Shown here: one piece after another, positions 9,369-16,802 of the stretch
Numbering within the stretch: the stretch's first letter is position 1
How the letters are laid out: the number at the start of each line of letters is the position of its first letter
Assembly: GCA_965115825.1 (NCBI GenBank)
Contig: OZ220464.1
Span: 372,001-436,000, forward strand
Reading direction: 5' to 3'
From: Bin87 sp965115825
Lineage (GTDB): Bacteria; Chloroflexota; Dehalococcoidia; Lucifugimonadales; UBA3495
Length of the DNA: 64,000 bases
The notes under the pieces: model-generated
Told to the model about the DNA's origin: nothing
The model's database searches: none
What the model saw: the letters and a program-made list of their open reading frames with translations, nothing else
Program-made: the position numbers and the translations under genes

Positions 9369-10040
9369 TTACTCGGGCGGGTTGGTTAGTTGGTTGCCGT
9401 TTTGTATCGGAACATAGGTGACTCCGAAGTGCTGGAGTTTGGACCAAGCGCCCGGCGTAATTTCCGTACCGGCAACGATAGGAATGACCTGGCCGTTGAG
9501 ATGGCGCGGCTGGTACTTGTTTAGGATAATGTCCAGGATGTTGGCGCGCTCCGAAGCTCGGTCCACATCCCTGTTGTCCACCCGGTAAGAGGCTTCCACT
9601 ACCAGGCAGAAGGGACGATTATCGGACTTTCGGCGGGCGTAGATAAATACGTCGGCGCGGCTCAGGTTGCTGTATTGGTCGGATGTGATAGCGCCGCCCA
9701 TCTCAGCCTCGTAGGCGATGTGCCTGATCTCCCGTTTGGAAATTACCTCTTCACGAATCATGCCAAGCGCGTCAGCGAATACCTGGGGGTTGCGTTCACA
9801 GTAGAGTTCCAAGCCCCAGCCCTTAAGGGTGGACACATCCTGGTTGGTGCGATTTTGCGCAGCAGTGAGGTCAGCGATGGCGGCGCGGATTTCGGCCATT
9901 TCCTTATCGTGGAGAGCGGCGCGCTCGGCGTTCTCTGCGCGCATTTCGGCAATGGCACGGGTGTTTTCCGCTTGCAAAGCGCGGATTTCAGCGAAGGTCA
10001 TCGGTTCCGGCCCGTTGGCCAGGGGATTTGGGGAGGTCAT
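9369..10040 (-). CDS. Coiled-coil plus PD-(D/E)XK nuclease-like protein (DUF3782-like)
   Basis: 223 aa. Residues about 17-70 are a long helical, coiled-coil segment rich in Ala, Glu and Arg. The C-terminal half resembles the restriction-endonuclease-like fold: RADVFIYAR (Asp 130) and LVVEAS (Glu 149). The usual lysine two residues after the Glu is Ser 151, so the catalytic triad looks incomplete. AGGAG lies 10 bases before the ATG. Similar proteins are abundant and often multicopy in cyanobacteria and Chloroflexi; cellular role unknown. Transcribed alone. Confidence 0.7.
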   Translation of the reverse strand: MTSPNPLANGPEPMTFAEIRALQAENTRAIAEMRAENAERAALHDKEMAEIRAAIADLTAAQNRTNQDVSTLKGWGLELYCERNPQVFADALGMIREEVISKREIRHIAYEAEMGGAITSDQYSNLSRADVFIYARRKSDNRPFCLVVEASYRVDNRDVDRASERANILDIILNKYQPRHLNGQVIPIVAGTEITPGAWSKLQHFGVTYVPIQNGNQLTNPPE

Positions 10041-10091
10041 GACGCTATATCTCCTGAGGTGATGGTTACTATGGTATCAGATTCAGCCCGG

Positions 10092-10934
10092 TCAGGGATT
10101 GCAGCGAACGACCATGCCAGGATGCGGCAGTCGTTGGCGCATTATCCGGACGGCTTCCGGGTTGTTGTCAATAAGGGTGAAGTTGCGGCCTTCGCGGTGA
10201 GCGGCTGCCCCGAGGGTGCCGCTGCCGGCGAAGCAATCGAGTAGGCGGTCGCCGGGGTTGGAGTGGACGCGTACAATGCGGCTGATAATGTGCAGAGGTT
10301 TCTGGGTAGCGTAGCCGGTTTTCTCCTTGCCGGTTACAATGGTGCGCCACCAGACGTCGGTGGGGGTTTTGCCCCGGGCGGCTTTTGCCGGCCCCACTAG
10401 GCCGGGAGCGAGGTAGGGAATGCGGTCAATGGCGTCGTAGTTGAAAGTGTAGTTATTGGGGTCTTTGGCATACCAGAGGATGTTGTCGTGCTTGGCTGGC
10501 CAGCGGGTTTTGGGCCGGCCCCCATAGTCGTAGGCCCAGATGATTTCGTTGATGAAGGAAGCGCGGCCAAAGATCTGGTCCAGCATTACCTTGCAGTAGT
10601 GGACTTCGCGGTAGTCGATGTGGAAGAAAAGGCTGCCGTGGTCGTCCAGCAGGCGGTAGGCCTCTGCCATGCGGGGGCGGAGGAAGCCGATGTAGTCGTC
10701 GAAATCGTCGGAGTAGCGGCTGCTGCTGACTACTTCCGTGCGGTAGCGCCGGCCCTGAAAACCGGCGCGGTCGCCATCGGCATCGGGCGTAACCTTGATG
10801 CGGGTGCGGGATTGGGTCTTGCCGGTGTTGAATGGGGGGTCAACGTAAATCAGCTGGAAGGCTCCGGCGGGCAGCGTGGGTAGGACATCAAGGTTATCGC
10901 CGAGTATAATTTCGTCCACATCGTCTCTAAGCAT
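10092..10934 (-). CDS. Site-specific DNA methyltransferase (amino-MTase, beta class)
   Basis: 280 aa. Catalytic motif IV DPPFNTG at 32-38 comes before the SAM-binding motif I DCFAGSGTLGAAA near residue 240, the order of beta-class N6-adenine or N4-cytosine methyltransferases; KPLHIISRIV upstream of motif I is also typical. The DPPFNTG form favours adenine methylation. No cognate endonuclease gene is adjacent, so this is an orphan enzyme, perhaps regulatory or CcrM-like, or the survivor of a lost restriction system. GGAGGG precedes the ATG by 5 bases. Confidence 0.88.
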   Translation of the reverse strand: MLRDDVDEIILGDNLDVLPTLPAGAFQLIYVDPPFNTGKTQSRTRIKVTPDADGDRAGFQGRRYRTEVVSSSRYSDDFDDYIGFLRPRMAEAYRLLDDHGSLFFHIDYREVHYCKVMLDQIFGRASFINEIIWAYDYGGRPKTRWPAKHDNILWYAKDPNNYTFNYDAIDRIPYLAPGLVGPAKAARGKTPTDVWWRTIVTGKEKTGYATQKPLHIISRIVRVHSNPGDRLLDCFAGSGTLGAAAHREGRNFTLIDNNPEAVRIMRQRLPHPGMVVRCNP

Positions 10935-11010
10935 ATTGCCCTCCGGTACGCCCTCGCATTATCCGGCGTACCGGCGCGAGCGTCAAACCGACATCCGACA
11001 GGTGACTGCA

Positions 11011-12237
11011 ATGACCCAGAGCAATCAAAGCCATGATGACTACGCGGCCGGCCCGCTGGCCGGCGTGAAAACGCTGGACCTGACGCAGATTATGGCGGGG
11101 CCGATGTGCACTATGCTGCTGGCTGATATGGGCGCCGACGTTGTCAAGATAGAGCGGCCCAACGGCGGCGACGACACCCGGCGGATGGGTTCAAGGCTGG
11201 CCGGCGGGTTGTCGGCGGGTTTCCTGGCGCTGAATCGGAACAAGCGCAGCATTGCCCTTGATTTGCGGGCGGAGGCCGGCAAAGCGATTTTCAAGAGGAT
11301 GGCCGAAAGTGCCGACATTGTGGTGGAGAACTTCCGGCCCGGCGTGATGGAACGGTTGGGGCTGGGATATGAGGCGCTGTCGGGAATCAACCCGGCCCTG
11401 GTGTACGCCAGCATATCGGGGTTCGGAGGCACCGGGCCATATCGCAACCGAGGCGGGTTTGACCTGGTGGCGCAGGGGATGAGCGGGTTGATGTCCGTGA
11501 CCGGATTTCCGGGCGCTCCGCCGGCCAAGGTGGGCGTGCCGATTACTGACATCGGGGCGGGCAGCTTTACGGCTTTCGGCATACTGGCGGCGTACATTCA
11601 CGCCCAGAAGACCGGGCAGGGTCAGCAAGTGGACGGCTCCCTGATGGAGGCGGGCATCGCCTACACGGTTTGGGAGTCATCGGAGTACTTTGCCACCGGG
11701 GAGGTTCCCGGCCCGCTGGGATCGGCGCACCGGGTAAATGCGCCCTACCAGGCTCTGCGGACCAACGATGGGTACATCAACATCGGGGCGGCGTCGCAGC
11801 CGACCTGGGAGCAGCTCTGCCGGGCCATCGGGCAGGAAGCGCTGATTGCAGACCCGCGCTACAAGGAACCCAACGACCGCAAGGCGCGCGAGACGCAGCT
11901 GGCGGAATTGCTGGAAGATATTCTATCGCAGCACAGTACTGACTATTGGTTGGAACGACTGCAGGCCGCCGGTGTGGTAGCCGGGCCGATTTACGACATG
12001 GCGCAAGTGTACGCCGACGAGCAGGTGCAGGCGCGGGAGATGCTGGTGGAGTTGGAGGATGACGACCTGGGCGTGGTGAAAAACATCGGAGTGCCGGTGA
12101 AGCTGTCGGCGACGCCGGGGAGCATCAGGCATAGTGGGCCGGCATTGGGACAGCACAGCAGGGAGGTCTTGCGGGAGCACGGATACACGGAGGCGCAGGT
12201 TGAGGGGCTGATTGCGGCGGGGGTGGTGAGAGACTGA
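11011..12237 (+). CDS. CaiB/BaiF class III CoA-transferase
   Basis: 408 aa. Transfers CoA between carboxylic acids. GPLAGVKTLDLTQIMAGPMC near the N-terminus, LLADMGADVVKIERP, and SADIVVENFRPGVM are family signatures. The catalytic Asp is present in GVPITDIGAG, and TGQGQQVDGSL follows. The ATG at 11011 is chosen because AGGTG lies upstream; an earlier in-frame ATG at 10876 would overlap the divergent methylase gene and adds 45 low-complexity residues. Unlike the other four CoA-transferases in this window it is single. Acyl substrate cannot be predicted. Confidence 0.9.
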   Translation: MTQSNQSHDDYAAGPLAGVKTLDLTQIMAGPMCTMLLADMGADVVKIERPNGGDDTRRMGSRLAGGLSAGFLALNRNKRSIALDLRAEAGKAIFKRMAESADIVVENFRPGVMERLGLGYEALSGINPALVYASISGFGGTGPYRNRGGFDLVAQGMSGLMSVTGFPGAPPAKVGVPITDIGAGSFTAFGILAAYIHAQKTGQGQQVDGSLMEAGIAYTVWESSEYFATGEVPGPLGSAHRVNAPYQALRTNDGYINIGAASQPTWEQLCRAIGQEALIADPRYKEPNDRKARETQLAELLEDILSQHSTDYWLERLQAAGVVAGPIYDMAQVYADEQVQAREMLVELEDDDLGVVKNIGVPVKLSATPGSIRHSGPALGQHSREVLREHGYTEAQVEGLIAAGVVRD

Positions 12238-12395
12238 CCGCCCTTTAAAAATGCGCATCGCTCCCGTTACGCCGCCGCTGGCACGGAGATTCTCCACTGT
12301 GAGGCTGGCTCGACAAATCGCAGCATTGGAAAACCCAACAGCGCTTGAAATGGACTCAAACCGTCGCCGACGCCGGGGAGGATAACCCGCCGGGG

Positions 12396-12484
12396 ACTGG
12401 CGCTATGCGAGCGGAGCCGGGAGCCGTGCTGCTCAGCAGCTGTCGGTATGCCTCCCACTGGCGCTATGCGAGCGGAGCCGGGAG
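12396..12484. repeat. Two identical 28-bp direct repeats separated by 33 bp
   Basis: Copies at 12396-12423 and 12457-12484 are identical, beginning ACTGGCGCTATGCGAGCGGA, with a 33-bp unique spacer between them that contains GCTGCTCAGCAGC. The 61-bp period is the same as in the CRISPR array at 16637. The region 12238-12540 holds no gene otherwise. Could be a two-repeat CRISPR remnant or an unrelated duplication. Confidence 0.6.
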
Positions 12485-12540
12485 GCTCCGGTGCATTGGT
12501 ACGCAGATGTGGGTACGCAGGTTGTGGCAGGAGGATAGTA

Positions 12541-12830
12541 TGAGATGGCTCTCGAGGCAAGGCGCGGGTTTGCTTTTTCGTCTAGGTATTTTCTGGCTAG
12601 GCTGTGGCGTAATTGCTGCTTTTTTGGTGGTAAGCGCGTCTCTGTTGGCGTGGTATAATGTGCCTACGGATGTGATCGCAACGGACGGTGCCATCGCAGG
12701 GAGAATTTACCGCGTCTTTCTTTCGGTTATACCGGCTGTTCTGGCAGTTGCCCCTCTAATGGAATGGTGGTTCATTACGTGGGCGCGGTTGTGTGGCGTG
12801 TATAAGTTCATCGAGCGAGGCCAATCATGA
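12541..12830 (+). CDS. Small two-helix membrane protein
   Basis: 95 aa. Start ATG at 12541 is supported by AGGAGG 7 bases upstream; the frame extends further left but only through the repeat region. Two hydrophobic segments, about residues 15-40 and 55-78, predict an inner-membrane hairpin; the last residues are soluble. No family recognised. Its stop overlaps the ATG of a 32-residue membrane peptide (ATGA), so the two are made together. Confidence 0.6.
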
Positions 12831-12925
12831 AAAGCAGGATAACATACCCGGTGGCTATCAGGATTTTCGCCTACGGCATAGGCGTTGCAGCCGCAGTTTT
12901 GACGCTGATATTCCTGGTCAACTAG
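12827..12925 (+). CDS. 32-residue single-helix membrane peptide
   Basis: Starts at an ATGA overlap with the preceding small membrane protein. Sequence begins MKSRITYPVAIRIFAYGIGV and continues with about 12 more hydrophobic residues to the stop at 12923-12925. A short basic start plus one helix fits a small membrane peptide. No family is recognised; it could be the accessory subunit of the 95-residue protein. Confidence 0.5.
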   Translation: MKSRITYPVAIRIFAYGIGVAAAVLTLIFLVN

Positions 12926-12966
12926 CAGAAATTGGCGGCACACGTGGGTTTCAGAACATCATCCGG

Positions 12967-13800
12967 CTACATCGTACGCCAGGCCGAGCCTTCGGTTATT
13001 GCCAGAAACTGATTGACCAGGGCAGGGTTGGAGATAATCAGTCCCGGAGAAAACAGGGTGGCGTCTTGGAGCGTGGCGCGGTCGAGTACGCAGGCGCCAG
13101 CCTCTTTGGCCAGCAGTACGCCTGACGCAATGTCCCAGGCCGAAAGGCTGTGATGGCAGTAGAGATCGATGCGGCCGGCGGCGGTGTAGGCGATGCTCAT
13201 GGCGCTGGAACCCATCAGCCGGTAACCAGACGCCTGCGGCCATATTCCGGCCACCATATCCATTAGATGCTTAGCCTGGCTGAAATCGTAGCCCAGGTCA
13301 AAGCCGATTATGGCGTCATGCAACTCCCGTCGGTCGGACACTCTGATGGGCTGGCCGTTCAAGCTGGCGCCGGCGCCTTTTTGGGCGGCAAAGATCTCGT
13401 CGCGCACCGGGTCGTACGTTACGCCGGCCACTACCTCATCGCCCATTGCGATAGCTACAACCACACAGAAGTGAGGGATGCCCTCGGCGAAGTTGCGGGT
13501 GCCGTCAATAGGGTCAACGACCCAGGTGTAAGGCGAAGCGCCGGCGATGGGCGCGGATTCCTCGGACAAAACGCCGAAGTCCGGGTATTCGTCCTTGACA
13601 TAATTAAGGATCAGCTGCTCAGAGGCCAGGTCGGCATCGGTAACGACATTGGCGCGGCCTTTGAGGCTGACCGCGACATCAGTGCGGAAGCGCGACAGGA
13701 CCAGCTCGCCGGCCCGTCGCGCCGCGTTTTCACAGACTGACAATGCGGCCTGTCCCGAACGAGAGCGGGGCAAATCAACAGTTGTAACGGCTTCCGACAT
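12967..13800 (-). CDS. Inositol monophosphatase family protein
   Basis: 277 aa from the ATG at 13800, which has AGGAGG 10 bases upstream. Mg-dependent sugar- or inositol-phosphate phosphatase fold: LSEES near residue 78-82, DPIDGTRNFAEG at 96-107 (metal ligands and active-site Thr), and SAWDIASGVLLAKEAG near residue 218, where Asp is the last metal ligand. All expected ligands are present. May act on inositol-1-phosphate, histidinol phosphate or 3'-phosphoadenosine 5'-phosphate; sequence does not decide. Cytosolic. Divergent from the NUDIX gene. Confidence 0.88.
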   Translation of the reverse strand: MSEAVTTVDLPRSRSGQAALSVCENAARRAGELVLSRFRTDVAVSLKGRANVVTDADLASEQLILNYVKDEYPDFGVLSEESAPIAGASPYTWVVDPIDGTRNFAEGIPHFCVVVAIAMGDEVVAGVTYDPVRDEIFAAQKGAGASLNGQPIRVSDRRELHDAIIGFDLGYDFSQAKHLMDMVAGIWPQASGYRLMGSSAMSIAYTAAGRIDLYCHHSLSAWDIASGVLLAKEAGACVLDRATLQDATLFSPGLIISNPALVNQFLAITEGSAWRTM

Positions 13801-13888
13801 CGGGGACGGCCTCCTGTGCTTATGGCGTATAATTGGGCAGTCTAGCACGAGTTGAGGGGCGAGTGCGCTCTTGCGCTATACTGTGGGC

Positions 13889-14317
13889 GTGAGTACGGAG
13901 AGAAATCGGCCGCTGGTAGGCGTGGGCGTGGCGTTTGTGCGCCAGGGACGGGTATTTTTGGCCCAGCGTCAGGGTTCGCACGGCGCGGCTACGTGGGGAT
14001 CGGCCGGCGGGCATTTAGAGCTTGGCGAGACATTGGAAGATTGCGCGCGCCGGGAAGCCATGGAGGAGCTGGGGGTAAGGGTGGGCGAGCTGCGGGCGCT
14101 GTGCGTCAGCAATATCATAGCTTATAACCGGCACTATGTGGACGTGGAGTTTCTGGGCGACATAGGCGAGCAGGAGCCAGTTCCTACCGCTGACGACGGT
14201 TCTTTTGGGGAATGGGGCTGGTTTCGGTTGGACGAGCCGCCGGAACCGCTTTTTGAACCGATGCGGCTGGCCATCGCCAGCCTGCGCTCCGGGCGATGGT
14301 ATTACCCTGCGCTCTGA
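13889..14317 (+). CDS. NUDIX hydrolase
   Basis: 142 aa from GTG at 13889 (a TTG at 13871 is in frame). The complete NUDIX box is present from GGHLELGETLEDCARREA into MEELGV, with the REAMEEL metal-binding core, so it should hydrolyse a nucleoside diphosphate derivative; FVRQGRVFLAQRQ and GSAGG before the box are typical of MutT/CTP-pyrophosphohydrolase-like members. TATACT lies 7 bases before the GTG and no Shine-Dalgarno is seen, so the mRNA may be leaderless, or start from TATAAT near 13827. Housecleaning role inferred. Confidence 0.85.
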   Translation: MSTERNRPLVGVGVAFVRQGRVFLAQRQGSHGAATWGSAGGHLELGETLEDCARREAMEELGVRVGELRALCVSNIIAYNRHYVDVEFLGDIGEQEPVPTADDGSFGEWGWFRLDEPPEPLFEPMRLAIASLRSGRWYYPAL

Positions 14318-14499
14318 AAAGGCGGCTTTTTCAAAATCCCGCCAATTATGACGTCGCTACCGTAGCGGGCAAGGCTGGCTTATGGTAGAATGGACGGTAC
14401 GCTGCCAGCATAAATATGTACGCGGCGCACTACTAGTCAACGCTGCCGGATTGGTTTGATCCGGCGTCAACTCGATAAGGGTTGGGGCAACGGGGAGAT

Positions 14500-16491
14500 A
14501 TGGTTGAGGCATTAGCGATACCTACCGAGGAAGAGTCCGGGGAATATACTTCGGACAATATCCAGGTTCTCAAAGGGCTGGAAGCGGTCAGGGTGCGCCC
14601 GGGAATGTACATCGGCAGCACCGGCGTTGACGGCTTGCATCACCTTATCAAGGAGCTGCTGGACAACGCAGTGGACGAAGCGCTGGCCGGCCATTGCGAC
14701 CGGATTGAGCTGCACATCGCCGGCGATGGCGCAGTGAGCGTTGCCGACAACGGCCGGGGCATTCCGGTGGACATGCATCCGGACACCGGGGTGTCAGGGC
14801 TGGAAACCGTGATGACCACCCTGCACGCTGGCGGCAAGTTCGACGGCGGCGCGTACAAGGTCTCCGGCGGCCTGCATGGGGTGGGCGCTTCCGTAGTCAA
14901 CGCTCTGGCCTCCGAGCTGCACGCCGAAGTATGCCGAGGTGGATTCCTCTACACGCAGGATTACTCCAGGGGCATCCCAACCACCGAGCTGGTGGAGCGT
15001 CAGAAAGTGCGACGGCAGGGAACCAGGGTCACTTACTACGCCGACCCCGATATTTTCCCCGAGATTACTTACGACTTCGGCCGGCTGGTGGCCCAGCTGC
15101 GGCAGACGGCGTACCTCAACAAGGGCCTGGAAATTTGCTTGGTCAGCGAGTTTCACGAGCAGGAACGTAACGGCGATATTGAACGCTGCTTCTTCTTTGA
15201 CACCGGCGTGGCCAGCATGGTGCGCAACATCAATCGCAAGCGCAACGTGGTCATGTCCGACCCCTTCTACTACCAGCGCAATGTGGAAGACGCTGACGTT
15301 GAGGTGGCCTTTCAGTACCACCACACCGACGGTCATGACAACCTGGCCGCAGACGAGCGCACTTTCGCCAACTGTATTCTGACGCCGGAGGGAGGCACTC
15401 ATCTGGCCGGGTTCCGCTCGGCGCTAACCCGCGCCCTCAACGACTACGCCCGCAAGCAGAATTTCTTCAAAGACGCCAAGGACTCTTTCAGCGGAGAGGA
15501 CACGCGCGGCGGCCTGGTCGCCGTGGTCAGCGTGAAACTGGGCGACCCGCAGTTTGAGGGCCAGACCAAGAACAAGCTGAGCAACCCGGAAATCCGCAGC
15601 CGAGTTGAAGCGGCGACGGCCGAAGGCCTTACCCGCTTTCTGGAAGAAAATCCAACCGCGGCCAAGGGCGTACTCGACAAAGTGCAAACCAACCACGCCG
15701 CCCGGGAGGCTGCGCGGCGGGCTCGGGACCTGGTGCTCCGCAAGAACGCCCTGGATGGAACATCGCTGCCCGGCAAGCTGGCCGACTGCTCCGAGAGAGA
15801 CCCGGCCAAATCCGAGCTGTACATCGTGGAAGGCGAGTCGGCCGGCGGCTCGGCCAAAATGGGACGCGACCGGCAGTTCCAGGCCATCCTCCCTCTCAAG
15901 GGCAAAATCCTCAACGTGGAGCGGTTCCTGGACAAAGTGGAGCGAATCCTGGGCCACGAGGAAATCCGCGCCCTGATTTCCGCCGTGGGCACCGGCGAAG
16001 GCGAAGCTTTTGACATCTCCAAACTGCGCTACCACCGTATCATCATAATGACCGACGCCGACGTGGACGGCTCCCACATTCGCACGCTCATTCTCACCTA
16101 CTTCTACCGGCGGATGCGCCCCCTGATTGAGCAAGGCTATCTTTACATCGCGCAGCCGCCCCTGTACCGCGTGCAGCGGGGACGCAACATCGCCTACGCC
16201 TACTCGGAAGAAGAAAAAGAGTCCCTCATCAAGCGAATGTCAACGGCCCGCTCCGAGCCGTCGGTGCAGCGCTACAAGGGCCTCGGCGAGATGAACGCCG
16301 ACCAGCTCTGGGAGACCACTATGGACCCGGCAGCGCGCAAGATGCTTCTGGTTACCATCGACGAGCTGGACGACGAGGACGGTATCGTCGACACCGACGA
16401 GATATTCGCCATGCTGATGGGTGAGCAGGTCGCGCCGCGCAAGAACTTCATCCAGAACAACGCCACCGCAGTGCAGAATCTGGACGTGTAA
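14500..16491 (+). CDS. gyrB: DNA gyrase subunit B
   Basis: 663 aa ATPase subunit of type II topoisomerase. ATG at 14500 follows GGGGAG; an upstream TTG at 14482 is less likely. GHKL ATPase motifs: ELLDNAVDEA, DNGRGIPV, and GGLHGVGASVVNAL. TOPRIM domain: VEGESAGGSAKMGRDR (usually EGDSAGG; here Glu replaces Asp), DADVDGSHIRTL, and C-terminal QRYKGLGEMNADQLWETTMD. Length fits the Gram-positive-type GyrB without the large insertion. It could be ParE, but FYRRMRPLIEQGYLYIAQPP and the TMDP motif fit GyrB. No gyrA or recF adjacent. Confidence 0.93.
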   Translation: MVEALAIPTEEESGEYTSDNIQVLKGLEAVRVRPGMYIGSTGVDGLHHLIKELLDNAVDEALAGHCDRIELHIAGDGAVSVADNGRGIPVDMHPDTGVSGLETVMTTLHAGGKFDGGAYKVSGGLHGVGASVVNALASELHAEVCRGGFLYTQDYSRGIPTTELVERQKVRRQGTRVTYYADPDIFPEITYDFGRLVAQLRQTAYLNKGLEICLVSEFHEQERNGDIERCFFFDTGVASMVRNINRKRNVVMSDPFYYQRNVEDADVEVAFQYHHTDGHDNLAADERTFANCILTPEGGTHLAGFRSALTRALNDYARKQNFFKDAKDSFSGEDTRGGLVAVVSVKLGDPQFEGQTKNKLSNPEIRSRVEAATAEGLTRFLEENPTAAKGVLDKVQTNHAAREAARRARDLVLRKNALDGTSLPGKLADCSERDPAKSELYIVEGESAGGSAKMGRDRQFQAILPLKGKILNVERFLDKVERILGHEEIRALISAVGTGEGEAFDISKLRYHRIIIMTDADVDGSHIRTLILTYFYRRMRPLIEQGYLYIAQPPLYRVQRGRNIAYAYSEEEKESLIKRMSTARSEPSVQRYKGLGEMNADQLWETTMDPAARKMLLVTIDELDDEDGIVDTDEIFAMLMGEQVAPRKNFIQNNATAVQNLDV

Positions 16492-16493
16492 CG

Positions 16494-16547
16494 GCCGGCG
16501 CTGACGGCTTCCGAAGCGGAGGGTCGGGAGAGCATGGCAGCGCCGGC
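16494..16547. repeat. Inverted repeat after gyrB
   Basis: GCCGGCGCT (16494-16502) is repeated inverted as AGCGCCGGC (16539-16547). It begins 3 bases after the gyrB stop. There is no T-run, so it is not a standard intrinsic terminator, but it could stabilise the mRNA 3' end or assist Rho-dependent termination. Confidence 0.35.
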
Positions 16548-16636
16548 GAGCGTGCGCTGATTGTAGCCGCAGACACACGCTCCTATGTGTGAGAGGGAAC
16601 CTGAGCCCCACGCACCCGATGCAGGCTTGTGAATTG

Positions 16637-16786
16637 CCTATCCCCGCGTTGGCGGGGAAACCGCCCTGTCATCAGGATTGGCGCCGTAGTAATCGGGTCT
16701 ATCCCCGCGTGTGCGGGGGAGACGGGCCACCCTCTCCGCTGCCTTATCCCAAGGGTGCTCTATCCCCGCGTGTGCGGGGGAGACGG
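16637..16786 (+). CRISPR. Orphan three-repeat CRISPR array, type I-E-like
   Basis: Three 28-bp units start at 16637, 16698 and 16759, exactly 61 bp apart, leaving two 33-bp spacers (16665-16697 and 16726-16758) that are unrelated to each other. Units two and three are identical over at least 27 bases, with core CTATCCCCGCGTGTGCGGGG; unit one is degenerate in the loop and 3' end. The CCCCGCG/CGGGG stem is typical of type I-E repeats. A possible further degenerate unit with a 6-bp deletion starts near 16583. No cas gene lies in the window, and the ggt stop is 17 bases away. Confidence 0.75.
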
Positions 16787-16802
16787 CGCCGGTGAACGCA
16801 TT

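Noticed and set aside
12345..12540. N-terminal extension of the small membrane protein through the 28-bp repeats
   Set aside because: The AGGAGG site directly before the ATG at 12541 and the low-complexity upstream residues favour the shorter protein.
13861..13900. TTG at 13871 as NUDIX start
   Set aside because: It would place the start upstream of the TATACT box and adds residues outside the NUDIX fold; GTG at 13889 is preferred but not proven.
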